Source: CAXTPV01 sp965276715 (GTDB taxonomy: Bacteria > Pseudomonadota > Alphaproteobacteria > Acetobacterales > Acetobacteraceae). Taken from it: 64,000 bases of DNA. A model generated the notes under the pieces. The model was not told the origin of the DNA and made no database searches. It was given only the letters and a program-made list of their open reading frames with translations. The stretch is taken from NCBI GenBank assembly GCA_965276715.1, contig OZ255622.1, positions 4,030,001 to 4,094,000 on the forward strand. Direction: 5' to 3'. The first letter of the stretch is position 1, and the number at the start of each line of letters is the position of its first letter. The position numbers and the translations under genes were made by a program. Below, piece after piece: positions 52,386 to 60,903 of this stretch.

Positions 52386-53372
52386 ATGCCCTCCGCGCTC
52401 ATCACCGGCATCACCGGCCAGGACGGCGCCTATCTGGCAACCCTTCTGCTGTCGAAAGGCTACGACGTCCATGGCCTGATCCGCCGCTCCGCGTCGTCGG
52501 ACGTCGTCGGCGAACGGCTGCGCTGGATCGGCGCCATCGACCGCGTCTACCTCATCGACGGCAACCTCACCGACCTCTCCAGCCTGATCCGGGTCGTCGA
52601 GCGGACCGAGCCCGACGAGATCTACAACCTCGCCGCCCAGAGCTTCGTCGCCGCCTCCTGGCAGCAGCCGCTGCTGACCGGCACCGTGACCGGCATCGGC
52701 GCCGCCAACCTGCTCGAGGCGGTCCGCATCGTCCGCCCGGGCGCCCGCTTCTACCAGGCCTCTTCCTCCGAGATGTACGGGCTGATCCAGGAGCCGGTGC
52801 AGAACGAGCGCACTCCGTTCTACCCGCGCAGCCCCTATGCCGCCGCCAAGCTCTACGCCCACTGGATGACGGTCAACTACCGCGAGAGCTTCGGCCTGCA
52901 CGCGTCCTCGGGCATCCTGTTCAACCATGAAAGCCCGTTGCGCGGCATCGAGTTCGTCACCCGCAAGATCACCGACGGCGTCGCCCGCATCAAACTCGGT
53001 CTGGCGACAGAGCTCGTGCTCGGCAACCTCGACGCCCGACGCGACTGGGGCCACGCGCGCGACTATGTCGACGCCATGTGGCGCATGCTCCAGCAGGACC
53101 AGCCGGACGACTACGTGGTCGCCACCGGCCGCAGCGCCAGCATCCGCGAGTTCTGCCACCTCGCCTTCGACCATGCCGGCCTCGACCCCGAACGGCATGT
53201 CCGCACCAGCGCCGATCTGATCCGTCCCGCCGAGGTCGACGTCCTGCGCGGCGACGCCGCCAAGGCGCACCAGCATCTCGGCTGGCGCGCGACCACCACG
53301 CTGGAGGAGATGGCCGCCGAGATGGTCGACGCAGACCTCGCGCGCCACCGGATCAAGCTCGGCCGGCCATGA
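52386..53372 (+). CDS. gmd: GDP-mannose 4,6-dehydratase
   Basis: A 328-residue extended SDR. ITGITGQDGAYLA (6-18) binds NADP; YQASSSEMYG (123-132) carries the catalytic Ser/Glu, Y151 and K155 are in SPYAAAK, and FNHESPLRG completes the signature. It converts GDP-D-mannose to GDP-4-keto-6-deoxymannose. Its stop overlaps the reductase start, so product is handed on directly. It lies directly behind tRNA-Met and may share its transcript. Confidence 0.95.
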   Translation: MPSALITGITGQDGAYLATLLLSKGYDVHGLIRRSASSDVVGERLRWIGAIDRVYLIDGNLTDLSSLIRVVERTEPDEIYNLAAQSFVAASWQQPLLTGTVTGIGAANLLEAVRIVRPGARFYQASSSEMYGLIQEPVQNERTPFYPRSPYAAAKLYAHWMTVNYRESFGLHASSGILFNHESPLRGIEFVTRKITDGVARIKLGLATELVLGNLDARRDWGHARDYVDAMWRMLQQDQPDDYVVATGRSASIREFCHLAFDHAGLDPERHVRTSADLIRPAEVDVLRGDAAKAHQHLGWRATTTLEEMAAEMVDADLARHRIKLGRP

Positions 53373-54280
53373 CCCGCGCGATCCTCGTCACGGGGGCCGC
53401 GGGCTTCGCCGGCCGCCATCTCGTGGACGCGCTCCGCCGGCACGCCACCCAAGCCACGATCCACACCACGCCATTCGACATCACCGATCGCGCCGCGACC
53501 GAGGCCGCCATCCGCGACGCAAGGCCGCTCGCCTGCATCCACCTCGCCGGCATCGCCGCCATCGCCGACGCCCGCCACGACCCCGACCTCGCCTGGCGCG
53601 TCAACCTGCATGGCTCGCTCACCCTCGCCCGCGCCATCCTCGCCCACGCGCCCGAATGCCGGCTCGTCCACGTCTCCAGCGCCGACATCTACGGCGCCTC
53701 GTTCCGCGACGGCGTTCCGCTCGACGAGCGCGCGCGCCTCGCACCGCTCAACACCTACGGCGCCACCAAGGCCGCCGCCGATCTGGCCCTCGGCGCCATG
53801 GCGGCAGAGGGCCTGCGCATCGTCCGGGTTCGCCCCTTCAACCACGCCGGCTCCGGCCAGCGCGAGGAGTTCGCCGTCGCCGCCTTCGCCCGCCAGATCG
53901 CGCGCATCCGCGCCGGCCTGCAGCCGCCCAGGATCAGCGTCGGCGACCTCGCCCCCGAGCGCGACTTCCTCGACGTCCGCGACGTCGTCCGCGCCTACCA
54001 AGCGGCCGCGACCGCCCCCGACCTGCCCTCCGGCGCCATCCTCAACATCGCGTCCGGCATCCCGCGCCGGATCGGTGACGTGCTGGCCGCCCTCATCGCT
54101 CTCGCCGGCATCGATCCGGTCATCAAGACCGAGCAGGACCGCCTGCGCCCCAACGACATCCCCCGCGCCTGCGGCGACGCCACCGCCGCGCGTGACCTGC
54201 TCGGCTGGTCCCCCGTCATTCCCTGGGAGCAGACGCTGGCCGACGTCCTCGACGACTGGACCGCCCGCGTCAAACCGTGA
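53369..54280 (+). CDS. rmd: GDP-4-keto-6-deoxy-D-mannose reductase (GDP-D-rhamnose forming)
   Basis: A 303-residue SDR: VTGAAGFAGRHL near the start, VHVSSADIYG, catalytic YGATKAAAD, and RPFNHAGSGQ, the pattern of RMD. It reduces the gmd product to GDP-D-rhamnose. The ATG at 53369 overlaps the gmd stop (ATGA); the open frame upstream is a gmd shadow. The sugar probably feeds lipopolysaccharide or the exopolysaccharide made at the left end. Confidence 0.9.
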   Translation: MTRAILVTGAAGFAGRHLVDALRRHATQATIHTTPFDITDRAATEAAIRDARPLACIHLAGIAAIADARHDPDLAWRVNLHGSLTLARAILAHAPECRLVHVSSADIYGASFRDGVPLDERARLAPLNTYGATKAAADLALGAMAAEGLRIVRVRPFNHAGSGQREEFAVAAFARQIARIRAGLQPPRISVGDLAPERDFLDVRDVVRAYQAAATAPDLPSGAILNIASGIPRRIGDVLAALIALAGIDPVIKTEQDRLRPNDIPRACGDATAARDLLGWSPVIPWEQTLADVLDDWTARVKP

Positions 54281-54321
54281 CCGCGACCCGGCGTTGAACC
54301 GCCACAACAGGAGATGCCATC

Positions 54322-54657
54322 ATGGCCAAGGGACGTCCCGGCTTGCTGCAAACCGTCGTCGGCCTCGGTTTCGCCGCCGCCGGCATCTCCAAGATGCTGG
54401 CCCTCGAGCCGCAGCGCCGCCTGTTCACGTCCTGGGGCTGGTCGGAGAACGACATGCGCCTGATGGGCGCCTCGGAGGTCGCCGGCGCCGCGATGCTGAT
54501 GACGAAACCCCTGTCGCGCCTTGGCGCCGGCCTGCTCGCCGCCAACTCGGTCTGCCTGGCACTGGCCGAGTTCCGCCATCACGACGACAAGCTCGTCACC
54601 CCGCGCATCGGCATGCTCGCCGCCGCCGTCGCCTCCGGCTTCATCGGGCGCGGCTAG
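54322..54657 (+). CDS. Small DoxX-like membrane protein
   Basis: A 111-residue protein with three or four hydrophobic segments (LLQTVVGLGFAAAGISKML, GASEVAGAAMLM, LGAGLLAANSVCLALAEF, IGMLAAAVASGFIG) and a WGWSENDMRLMG loop typical of DoxX-like proteins. AGGAG precedes ATG 54322. It has no clear link to gmd-rmd, though it lies 41 nt downstream. Function unknown. Confidence 0.72.
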   Translation: MAKGRPGLLQTVVGLGFAAAGISKMLALEPQRRLFTSWGWSENDMRLMGASEVAGAAMLMTKPLSRLGAGLLAANSVCLALAEFRHHDDKLVTPRIGMLAAAVASGFIGRG

Positions 54658-54663
54658 CACAGA

Positions 54664-54732
54664 CCAGGGCTCTGCCCTGACCCGCCGGGGGCAGGCGCCC
54701 CCGGACCCGCGTCCGACGCACCTGCGGACGGG
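54664..54732. repeat. Dispersed GC-rich palindromic element, copy 5
   Basis: Hairpins CAGGGC/GCCCTG (54665-54679), CCGGGGGC/GCCCCCGG (54684-54703) and GTCCG/CGGAC (54711-54729). It lies between convergent genes, where a bidirectional terminator would be useful. Confidence 0.7.
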
Positions 54733-54800
54733 TCATCCGACAAACCCGCGCTGCTCACCGCTGTCTCGTAGCGGCCGGCAGCCTTGCCCGCCAAGCTTCC

Positions 54801-55565
54801 TCAGCGCCGCGTGTAGAGGGCCAGCTTGAGCGCCGGGTCGTCATTGGCCTGGAAACTCGCATGCTCGTAGCGCACGACGCCAAGCGTCGGATGACGCAGG
54901 TGCTTGGTGCCGGACACCGGTGCACCGACCCCATGTTCGGACCACCACGCATCGAACTCCGGACAACTCGCGCTGATCCGGTCCACAAGGGCGACGAAGG
55001 CCTTGTCGCCGGGCCAGAGATCGTGCGCCGCACGGAACAGTGACACCATGCGCCGCGCCTCCGCCGCCCACGTCTGGCCGAACACCTGTCTGGCGGCCGG
55101 ATCAGTGAGCATCCAGTGCAGGATGTTGCGGTCCTCGGGCGCGAACTGGCCGAAATCGCCGAAAAGCGCGGCAGCTTCGTCGTTCCAGGCCAGCACGTCC
55201 CAGCGCTGCCCGGTGAGGTAGGCAGGCTCCGGCAGGCTGGCGACAAGGCGGCGCAGCACATCCGGTGTGTCTTCGCGCCGGAACGGCTGTCGTCCGCCTG
55301 CCATGGCAAGCGAGCGCAGGTGGGCGAGCTCTACCCGATCAAGCCGCAGGGCGCGGCCGAGCGCTTCCACCGTCTCGGCGGACGGGGAGACCGCACGGCC
55401 CTGTTCCAGCTTGACATACCACTCGGCGCTGATGCCGGCGCGCTGCGCCACTTCCTCGCGCTTGAGGCCGGGCGTACGGCGGCGCTGCCGGGCCGCGTCG
55501 CCGTCAGGCCTCAGCCGTGTCCGGCGGGAGCGCAGGAAATCTCCGAAGGGGCGGTTGCCGTTCAA
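54801..55565 (-). CDS. HTH regulator, MmyB-like
   Basis: A 254-residue regulator with an Xre-type HTH (LKREEVAQRAGISAEWYVKLEQGRA) and a MmyB ligand-binding C-terminal domain (VLAWNDEAAALFGDF, HPTLGVVRYEHASF). Many such regulators control a divergent oxidoreductase, as here. The start is TTG 55565 with GGAG 7 nt upstream; longer readings pass through the divergent promoter and lack conservation. Confidence 0.88.
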   Translation of the reverse strand: MNGNRPFGDFLRSRRTRLRPDGDAARQRRRTPGLKREEVAQRAGISAEWYVKLEQGRAVSPSAETVEALGRALRLDRVELAHLRSLAMAGGRQPFRREDTPDVLRRLVASLPEPAYLTGQRWDVLAWNDEAAALFGDFGQFAPEDRNILHWMLTDPAARQVFGQTWAAEARRMVSLFRAAHDLWPGDKAFVALVDRISASCPEFDAWWSEHGVGAPVSGTKHLRHPTLGVVRYEHASFQANDDPALKLALYTRR

Positions 55566-55670
55566 GCCATGCTCCCGTGGGTGGTACTGCTCAAGACCAG
55601 TATCCGACCAGTTCTCCCTCGTGGCTCGCAGCACGTCATCTCGGGGCTTCGTTGTCCAGGGAGTTCGCTC

Positions 55671-56750
55671 ATGTTGGCCGCAATCCTCCACGATTTCGGG
55701 ATGAAGCTGAGCGTCGAGCAGGTGGCCGATCCGCCGCTCGGTACCGGCGAGGTGCTGGTGGATGTCGTCGCCGCACCGGTGCTGTCCTATACGGACGAGG
55801 TGTTGAGCGGCGCGCGGCGATACCTGTTGCCCACGCCGGTGGTGCCGGGCGCCGGCGCCATCGGCCGGGTGCGCGCGGTCGGACCGGACGCCACTCGGCT
55901 GCGGCCCGGCGCCTGGGTGTTCTGCGATCCCACGGTGCGCGCGCGCGACGGCATGCCCACGCCCGACATCACCCTGCAGGGCTGGAGCGCCCGAGGCGAG
56001 GGCGGGCAGAAGCTCCAGCGCTACTTCCGCGACGGCACGTTTGCCGAGCAGGTCCGCGTGCCGACGGAGAATGCCGCACCCATCGGCACGATCGACCCGG
56101 CGGAGGCTGGACGGTGGTGCGCGGTCGGCACGTTGCTGATCGCCTATGGCGGCTTGCTGGCGATGGAGTTTCGGCCCGGCGAAACGCTGCTGGTCAGTGG
56201 AGCCACCGGCAACTTCGGCTCGGCGACCGTGGCGTTGGCGCTGGCGATGGGCGCACGCTGCGTCGTGGCGCCGGGCCGCAACGCCGCGGTGCTGGACGAC
56301 CTCCGGGCCCGCTTCGGCCAGCGGCTAGTGCCGGTTCGGCTGAGCGGCGATAGTGCGGCGGACACGGAGACGATGAAGCGGGCGGCACCGGGCCCGATCG
56401 ACGCGGTGCAGGACTTCCTGCCTCCCTCGGCGGGTGCGGGCGTGGCGCGCGCCGCCATCATGACGCTGCGACAGGGCGGCAGGGCCGTGCTGATGGGCGG
56501 CGTCGGCATGCTGGGCGGCGAGGACCTCGCGCTGCCCTATCCCTGGATCATGCGCAACCTGATCACGGTGCGCGGGCAGTGGATGTACGACGCCGCCGCC
56601 ATACCGGGCCTGATGGGCCTGGTCCGCGGCGGGCTGCTGGACCTCGGCCACTGGGCAGTGACGGCGTTTCCGCTGACCGGGGCCAACGACGCCGTCGCGC
56701 ACGCGGCCGCCAACGCCGGGCCGTTCAAGCTGACCGTGCTCAAGCCGTAG
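55671..56750 (+). CDS. Zinc-type alcohol dehydrogenase-like oxidoreductase
   Basis: A 359-residue MDR-superfamily protein: GroES-like N-domain (GAGAIGRVRAVGPDA), Rossmann motif VSGATGNFGSATVALA, then GGRAVLMGGVG. The Cys/His catalytic zinc ligands are not evident, so it may be a quinone-reductase-like or enoyl-reductase-type member. GGGAG lies 8 nt before ATG 55671. It is divergent from the MmyB-like regulator across 105 bp, its probable controller. Confidence 0.88.
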   Translation: MLAAILHDFGMKLSVEQVADPPLGTGEVLVDVVAAPVLSYTDEVLSGARRYLLPTPVVPGAGAIGRVRAVGPDATRLRPGAWVFCDPTVRARDGMPTPDITLQGWSARGEGGQKLQRYFRDGTFAEQVRVPTENAAPIGTIDPAEAGRWCAVGTLLIAYGGLLAMEFRPGETLLVSGATGNFGSATVALALAMGARCVVAPGRNAAVLDDLRARFGQRLVPVRLSGDSAADTETMKRAAPGPIDAVQDFLPPSAGAGVARAAIMTLRQGGRAVLMGGVGMLGGEDLALPYPWIMRNLITVRGQWMYDAAAIPGLMGLVRGGLLDLGHWAVTAFPLTGANDAVAHAAANAGPFKLTVLKP

Positions 56751-56863
56751 CTGCCGAGGGCATTGACTGTTCGAGTTGCGTCGGAAGCAGCGCCGCGCGC
56801 CACCTGTCGGCCGACATGCACCCTCGGCGGCAATTGCGGCACCAGCCAGTAAGGAGACACACA

Positions 56864-57256
56864 ATGGACCGACTGACCGGCGGATGCCTGTGCGGCAACG
56901 TCCGTGTTCAGGCATCAGGACCTCCAAATCGGGTTGGCCTGTGTCACTGCATGGACTGCCGGAAACATCACGGGGCGCTCTTCTTCGCCGCCGCGATGTT
57001 CCCTCAGGAGGCGGTAACGGTCGACGGCGAGACACGCGACTACGCGGGGCGCTTCTTCTGTCCTCGCTGTGGCTCGTCGGTGTTCGCACGCACGACAGAC
57101 GAGGTGGAGGTAAACCTGGGGTGTCTTGATGCTCCCAACCAGCTCACGCCCACTTACGAAAGCTGGGCCGTCCGTCGAGAGACTTGGTTGCCGCCATTTC
57201 CGCTCCGGCGACGATATGACCGCGACCGGGACGCCACGAGCCGCTTCGAGGAATAG
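56864..57256 (+). CDS. GFA-family protein (CENP-V/GFA zinc domain)
   Basis: A 130-residue zinc protein: GGCLCGNVRV, HCMDCRKHHGALF and FCPRCGSSVFA. It is only distantly similar to the GFA protein at 31964. AAGGAG 7 nt before ATG 56864 fixes the start. It converges with the VOC gene. Specific activity unknown. Confidence 0.9.
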   Translation: MDRLTGGCLCGNVRVQASGPPNRVGLCHCMDCRKHHGALFFAAAMFPQEAVTVDGETRDYAGRFFCPRCGSSVFARTTDEVEVNLGCLDAPNQLTPTYESWAVRRETWLPPFPLRRRYDRDRDATSRFEE

Positions 57257-57271
57257 GCCCTTTTCGGCGAG

Positions 57272-57676
57272 CTATGTGAGATCCGTGAATGGATTGTAGG
57301 CCACTTCCCACAGGTAACCGTCGAGGTCTGCGAAGTATGCGTGATATCCGCCCCAGAACACATCCTGTGGCGGCTTGACGGCGGTTGCTCCGGCGTCGAC
57401 GGCCTGAGCGAAAACGCCGTCGACCTGCTCCTTTGACCCGACGTTGTGCGCCAGCGTCACTCCTGAAAACCCCGCGCCATCGTCCGGCACGGTCGCGTCC
57501 GCGGCAAGCTTGTCTCGCGGATAGAGAGAAAGCCAGGTGCCCTCCATCACGAACATCACGTGATCTTCACCGTCTTTGTAGTTGTGTGTCGTAAGCCCAA
57601 GGCCATCACGGTAGAAGCGAAGCGACTTCTGAATGTCGCAAACTCCCAAGGTCACAAGACCGATCTTGGACTTCAT
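57272..57676 (-). CDS. VOC (glyoxalase/bleomycin-resistance) family protein
   Basis: A 134-residue VOC-fold protein: LGVCDIQKSLRFYRDGLGL, then VMFVMEGTWLSLYPRDKL, and the second module ending GGYHAYFADLDGYLWEVAYNP with a metal-type Glu. It may act on small electrophiles or antibiotics. GGGAGAGG precedes ATG 57676. The frame upstream is non-coding. Confidence 0.9.
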   Translation of the reverse strand: MKSKIGLVTLGVCDIQKSLRFYRDGLGLTTHNYKDGEDHVMFVMEGTWLSLYPRDKLAADATVPDDGAGFSGVTLAHNVGSKEQVDGVFAQAVDAGATAVKPPQDVFWGGYHAYFADLDGYLWEVAYNPFTDLT

Positions 57677-57785
57677 GCACCTCTCCCCTGAAATGTTTTT
57701 TCCATCTGCTGCGCGGACGGTTTTTAGCCCGGCATATCTACGCTCCGCATTGTCCGAACCCCAACCAAGACGCCGGCACCATGAG

Positions 57786-57830
57786 CTGGGGCGCTGCCCC
57801 AGGCCCCGCCGGGGCCACGCGGCCCCGGGC
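57786..57830. repeat. Dispersed GC-rich palindromic element, copy 6
   Basis: Hairpins CTGGGGC/GCCCCAG (57786-57802) and CCGGGGCC/GGCCCCGG (57809-57828) in the 201-bp gap between the VOC gene and the orphan antitoxin. Same layout as copies 1 and 2. Confidence 0.7.
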
Positions 57831-57877
57831 CCGCATTCATCGAAGGAACAGAGACAAATGACACCCAGGAGACCTTC

Positions 57878-58129
57878 ATGCGGGTATTTGGCGCCTTCGA
57901 GGCAAAGAACAGGCTCGGCCATCTGCTCGACCTCATCGAACAGGGCGAGGAGGTGCTGATCACCAGGCACGGAAGGGAGGTCGCGCGCCTCGTCCCCGCC
58001 CACCACCGCATCGACCGCAGCGAGGCACACGCCGCCGTCCAGCGACCGCGCGCCCGGGCCGAGCAGACCAGGCTCGGCCCCTTCGACTGGTCGGAATGGA
58101 AGACCTACCGTGGCAACGGACGTCGTTGA
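57878..58129 (+). CDS. Phd/YefM-family antitoxin, orphaned
   Basis: An 83-residue antitoxin: FGAFEAKNRLGHLLDLIEQG and VLITRHGREVARLVPA form the Phd domain. AGGAG stands before ATG 57878. Its stop overlaps a TTG that begins a VapC gene, but that gene is truncated after about 38 codons, so the antitoxin has no active local partner. It is not closely similar to the antitoxin at 45612. Confidence 0.88.
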   Translation: MRVFGAFEAKNRLGHLLDLIEQGEEVLITRHGREVARLVPAHHRIDRSEAHAAVQRPRARAEQTRLGPFDWSEWKTYRGNGRR

Positions 58130-58240
58130 GCCTGGTCCTCGACAGCTCGGCCACCCTCGCCTGGATCTTCGGCAATGAAGCCACCGACGCGATCCGAAAC
58201 CTGTTCGACCGGGTGGCCGGCGAGGGCGCGGCGGTTCCTA
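58126..58240 (+). pseudogene. vapC: Truncated VapC toxin
   Basis: From TTG 58126 (4-nt overlap with the antitoxin stop) the frame reads SLVLDSSATLAWIFGNEATD then IRNLFDRVAGEGAAVP, a clear VapC N-terminus with its first Asp. Homology stops at about 58238, exactly where the oppositely directed GH5 remnant ends. The following codons to 58287 are antisense to that gene. Two-thirds of the PIN domain are missing. Confidence 0.8.
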
Positions 58241-59111
58241 CTCCGGCGAGGCCGGAACCATTCCTGTCCGACACCAATCCTGGATGATGCGTCCCGGACC
58301 GAAATCCGGCGTCAAGGACGAGGTGACGCCGTCCGGGTTGGTCAAGCAGTTCTGGCCCACATAGGTCGTCGGCGGGTTCGGCGTTCCGGGATCGAAGGCG
58401 GTGACGATCGCGCCGAACGATGGCGCCACGAAATCGTAGCCGTAGCCCGCAAGACCGATCCCGGCCGATTGCAGGTATCTCAGAAACCCGAGCGCTTGCT
58501 GCGGCGTCCGGCCATCGTACGGCAATGTCGCCGGTGTGTTCCATTCGGTCGCAATCACCGGGGCCCTTCCTGCAAAATTGCCGAACCGCTGCGTCCACCC
58601 CGCCGCGTCGTTGGCGAGGCCCGCATCGAAATACGGATGCACGGCATAGGCGACCTGGTCACGCACATCCTGGATGAGTGGTGCCCCATCCAGCGTCTCC
58701 GCCAGGTCCAGCCCGTCGGCGACCACCACGTTCCGTGAGCCGGTCAACCGGACGGCACCGATCACCGTCTCCATCGACGTCTTCCACGCCGCCCAATCCG
58801 CGGCATCCGGAGCGGCCGGGATCGAGCGGATCGACCGCCGGTTGTGCCATCTGGATGCGAACGGAGTCCGCGTCCCACGCCTTGATCCGTGCGAACTCCG
58901 CCGGCGTGTAATCGTCGAACGCGTTCCTGAACACCGTCTCCGTCGGGCGTGCCGCCGGGCCCGACTCAAACGCCGTCAGCACCACGCCGTGCGGGACCCA
59001 CACCGCACCGTCGCGAACGAGATGATGGCCGTCGACGGTCACGTCGTCGCGGCCTGCGGCGAACGCCGATCCGACCTTCGTGTCCAGAACGAGCAGGCCC
59101 GCCACGGCCAC
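58238..59111 (-). pseudogene. Decayed GH5-family glycoside hydrolase (cellulase-like)
   Basis: Two out-of-frame halves belong to one secreted GH5-like enzyme. The N-terminal half (59111 to about 58830) has a leader, VTVDGHHLVRDGAVWVPHGV and DADSVRIQMAQPAVD. The C-terminal half (about 58835 to 58238) has DWAAWKTSMETVIGAVR, VAYAVHPYFD and the nucleophile region VIATEWNTPA. The middle, about 90 codons by family length including the acid/base NEP motif, is gone and the frame shifts at the junction. Confidence 0.75.
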
Positions 59112-59388
59112 TCAGGCAGCAAGTGAATTCCCGGTCACCAACGTTTCAGCTCCACGACGAGCACATCCGTTCGCGCATCAAACGAGGCACTTCGCGTGTA
59201 TCCGTCGGCCCAGATCGCAACAAAACGTAAGCGATCGCGGCGGGGCAGGGCGCCCCTCCCACCCCACACAAAAGGTTACAATCCGCGCGCGACGGGTCCG
59301 CGGCAGGCCGCCGTTTGAGGTTGGACGCCGCACGGTCCGCTTGGATCGACGGTCGGAACGACCATCCAGAACTCACGAGGTATCAACG

Positions 59389-59676
59389 ATGCTGAAGTCC
59401 ATCCTGCCGACAACCCTGCTGCTCGCGGGCCTTGCGCCGATCGCTGCAAGCGCCGCACCGTTGCCGGTCATCGCCCAGGCCCAAACCCACGCCCAGACCC
59501 AGGAGCAGACCAACCCCAACATCATCGAGGTCTACGGCGGCTGCGGCGTCTACGCGCATCGTGGGCCCTACGGCGGATGCCGCCCCGGCGGCCAGGCGGG
59601 CGGCCACGTCCGCGGCTACGGCTGTCCGGCCGGCTTCCATGTCGGTCCCTATGGCCGCCATTGCTGGCCGAACTGA
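59389..59676 (+). CDS. GCG_CRPN-type small secreted protein
   Basis: A 95-residue protein: signal peptide (LLLAGLAPIAASA), a Gln/Thr-rich linker, then the YGGCGVYAHRGPYGGCRPGG cysteine/glycine motif and GCPAGFHVGPYGRHCWPN at the end. This is the GCG_CRPN pattern of small alphaproteobacterial exported proteins of unknown role. It overlaps the following lipoprotein gene by one base. The 277-bp gap before it shows no other gene. Confidence 0.82.
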   Translation: MLKSILPTTLLLAGLAPIAASAAPLPVIAQAQTHAQTQEQTNPNIIEVYGGCGVYAHRGPYGGCRPGGQAGGHVRGYGCPAGFHVGPYGRHCWPN

Positions 59677-59819
59677 TGGCGACGCGAAGCACGGCCGCCG
59701 TCGCGCGGCGCCTCGTCCTGACCTGCTGCCTGCTCGGGGTCGGCACGTCCCTCGCGGGATGCTACGTCGTGCCGGCCGGCCCCGGCTGGTGCTACTACCA
59801 TCCTTATCGCTGCCGCTGA
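59676..59819 (+). CDS. Small lipoprotein
   Basis: A 47-residue protein with a basic N-terminus, a hydrophobic segment and the lipobox SLAGC, leaving a mature peptide of about 19 residues rich in Tyr, Pro and Cys (GPGWCYYHPYRCR at the end). It is coupled to the GCG_CRPN gene by a TGATG junction. It shares aromatic/Cys composition with that protein. Function unknown. Confidence 0.68.
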   Translation: MATRSTAAVARRLVLTCCLLGVGTSLAGCYVVPAGPGWCYYHPYRCR

Positions 59820-59923
59820 CGGAAGGGGCGCGGGATCGCTGTTCGCCCTTGCCGACCAGCGGCCTGCAACGCGGGAGGCCGGCATCCGGCTTCCCGCCCG
59901 CCCGGCCCCATCCGGGCCGGCCA

Positions 59924-60487
59924 TTGACCGCGCCGCGCCATGACCCCGCGGACCAGGATCCGGATGCGGCGACCCTCGAAGCCATCGCGAGCGGCGACGA
60001 TGCCGCGTTCCGCATGCTGATCGCGCGCAAGCTGCCGCGCATCCACGCGCTCGCGTGGCGCATGCTCGCCGACCGTGCGCAGGCCGACGACATCGCGCAG
60101 GAAGCCTTCCTGCGCACCTGGAAACAAGCCGCGAGCTGGCAGACCGGCCAGGCGCGTTTCGACACCTGGCTGCACCGCGTCGTGCTCAATCTGTGCCGGG
60201 ACCGGCTTCGCGGCCGGCGCGACGTCACCGACGCCGTGCCCGACATCGCCGATCCGTCTCCGACCGCCGATCGGCAGATCGAGCGCGCGCAGACGGTGCT
60301 GTCGGTCAAGGCGGCAATGGCGCGGCTGCCGTCACGTCAGCGGGAGGCAATCATGCTGCACGTCTACCAGGAGCTGTCCAACGTCGACGCGGCCGAGGCC
60401 ATGGGTGTGAGCGTGGACGCACTGGAAAGCCTGCTGTCGCGCGCGCGCCGCGCGCTCCGAGGCCTGCTCGAAGGGACCGCGACATGA
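59924..60487 (+). CDS. ECF-type RNA polymerase sigma factor
   Basis: A 187-residue sigma-70 family factor: region 2 (AFRMLIARKLPRIHALAWRM, DIAQEAFLRTWKQA, FDTWLHRVVLNLCRDRLR) and region 4 (LPSRQREAIMLHVYQELSN, AEAMGVSVDALESLLSRARR). The start is doubtful; TTG 59924 gives a normal length but lacks a good ribosome-binding site. The anti-sigma gene overlaps its stop by 4 nt. Confidence 0.85.
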   Translation: MTAPRHDPADQDPDAATLEAIASGDDAAFRMLIARKLPRIHALAWRMLADRAQADDIAQEAFLRTWKQAASWQTGQARFDTWLHRVVLNLCRDRLRGRRDVTDAVPDIADPSPTADRQIERAQTVLSVKAAMARLPSRQREAIMLHVYQELSNVDAAEAMGVSVDALESLLSRARRALRGLLEGTAT

Positions 60488-60903
60488 ACCAGTCCCGCTT
60501 CGACGCACTCGCCGACGCCTATGGCGGCGATCTCGAACGCTGGCCCGAGGCCGAGCGCGCGGCGGCGCGCGCCCACCTGCGCGATCATCCCGCCGCCGGC
60601 CCGATCCTCGCCTCCGCCCGCGACCTCGATCTCGCCCTCGCCGACTGGAAAATGGAGGGTCCCGGATCGGCGCTCGCCGCCCGTATCGCCGCGATCACCG
60701 CCGCCCCCCGCACCCACGCGCGCCGGTTGCGCCTGTTCCTGTCCGGGCTCGGCGCGACCGCCGCACTGGCCGGTGGCCTCGCCGCGGGGGCCGTGTTCGT
60801 GGCCTCGATGGCGCAGCCCGGCGTGGCCGACCCCGATGGCAGCACGTTGAGCGTGCTCGGGGCGCCACTCGACATGCAGCCCGCCAACGCGAACCCGCCA
60901 TGA
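60484..60903 (+). CDS. Putative membrane anti-sigma factor
   Basis: A 139-residue protein: a cytoplasmic N-terminal part with GGDLERWPEAERAAARAHL (the D-L-x-x-W-P pattern common beside ECF genes), one transmembrane helix around residues 85-105 (LFLSGLGATAALAGGLAAGA), and a short periplasmic tail. It has no zinc-binding HxxxCxxC. Position and topology indicate an anti-sigma factor for the preceding gene. Confidence 0.7.
   Translation: MNQSRFDALADAYGGDLERWPEAERAAARAHLRDHPAAGPILASARDLDLALADWKMEGPGSALAARIAAITAAPRTHARRLRLFLSGLGATAALAGGLAAGAVFVASMAQPGVADPDGSTLSVLGAPLDMQPANANPP

Noticed and set aside
59355..59379. GGAAC box before the GCG_CRPN gene as an EcfG-type promoter
   Set aside because: At the expected 16-17 bp spacing the sequence is CGAG, not CGTT.
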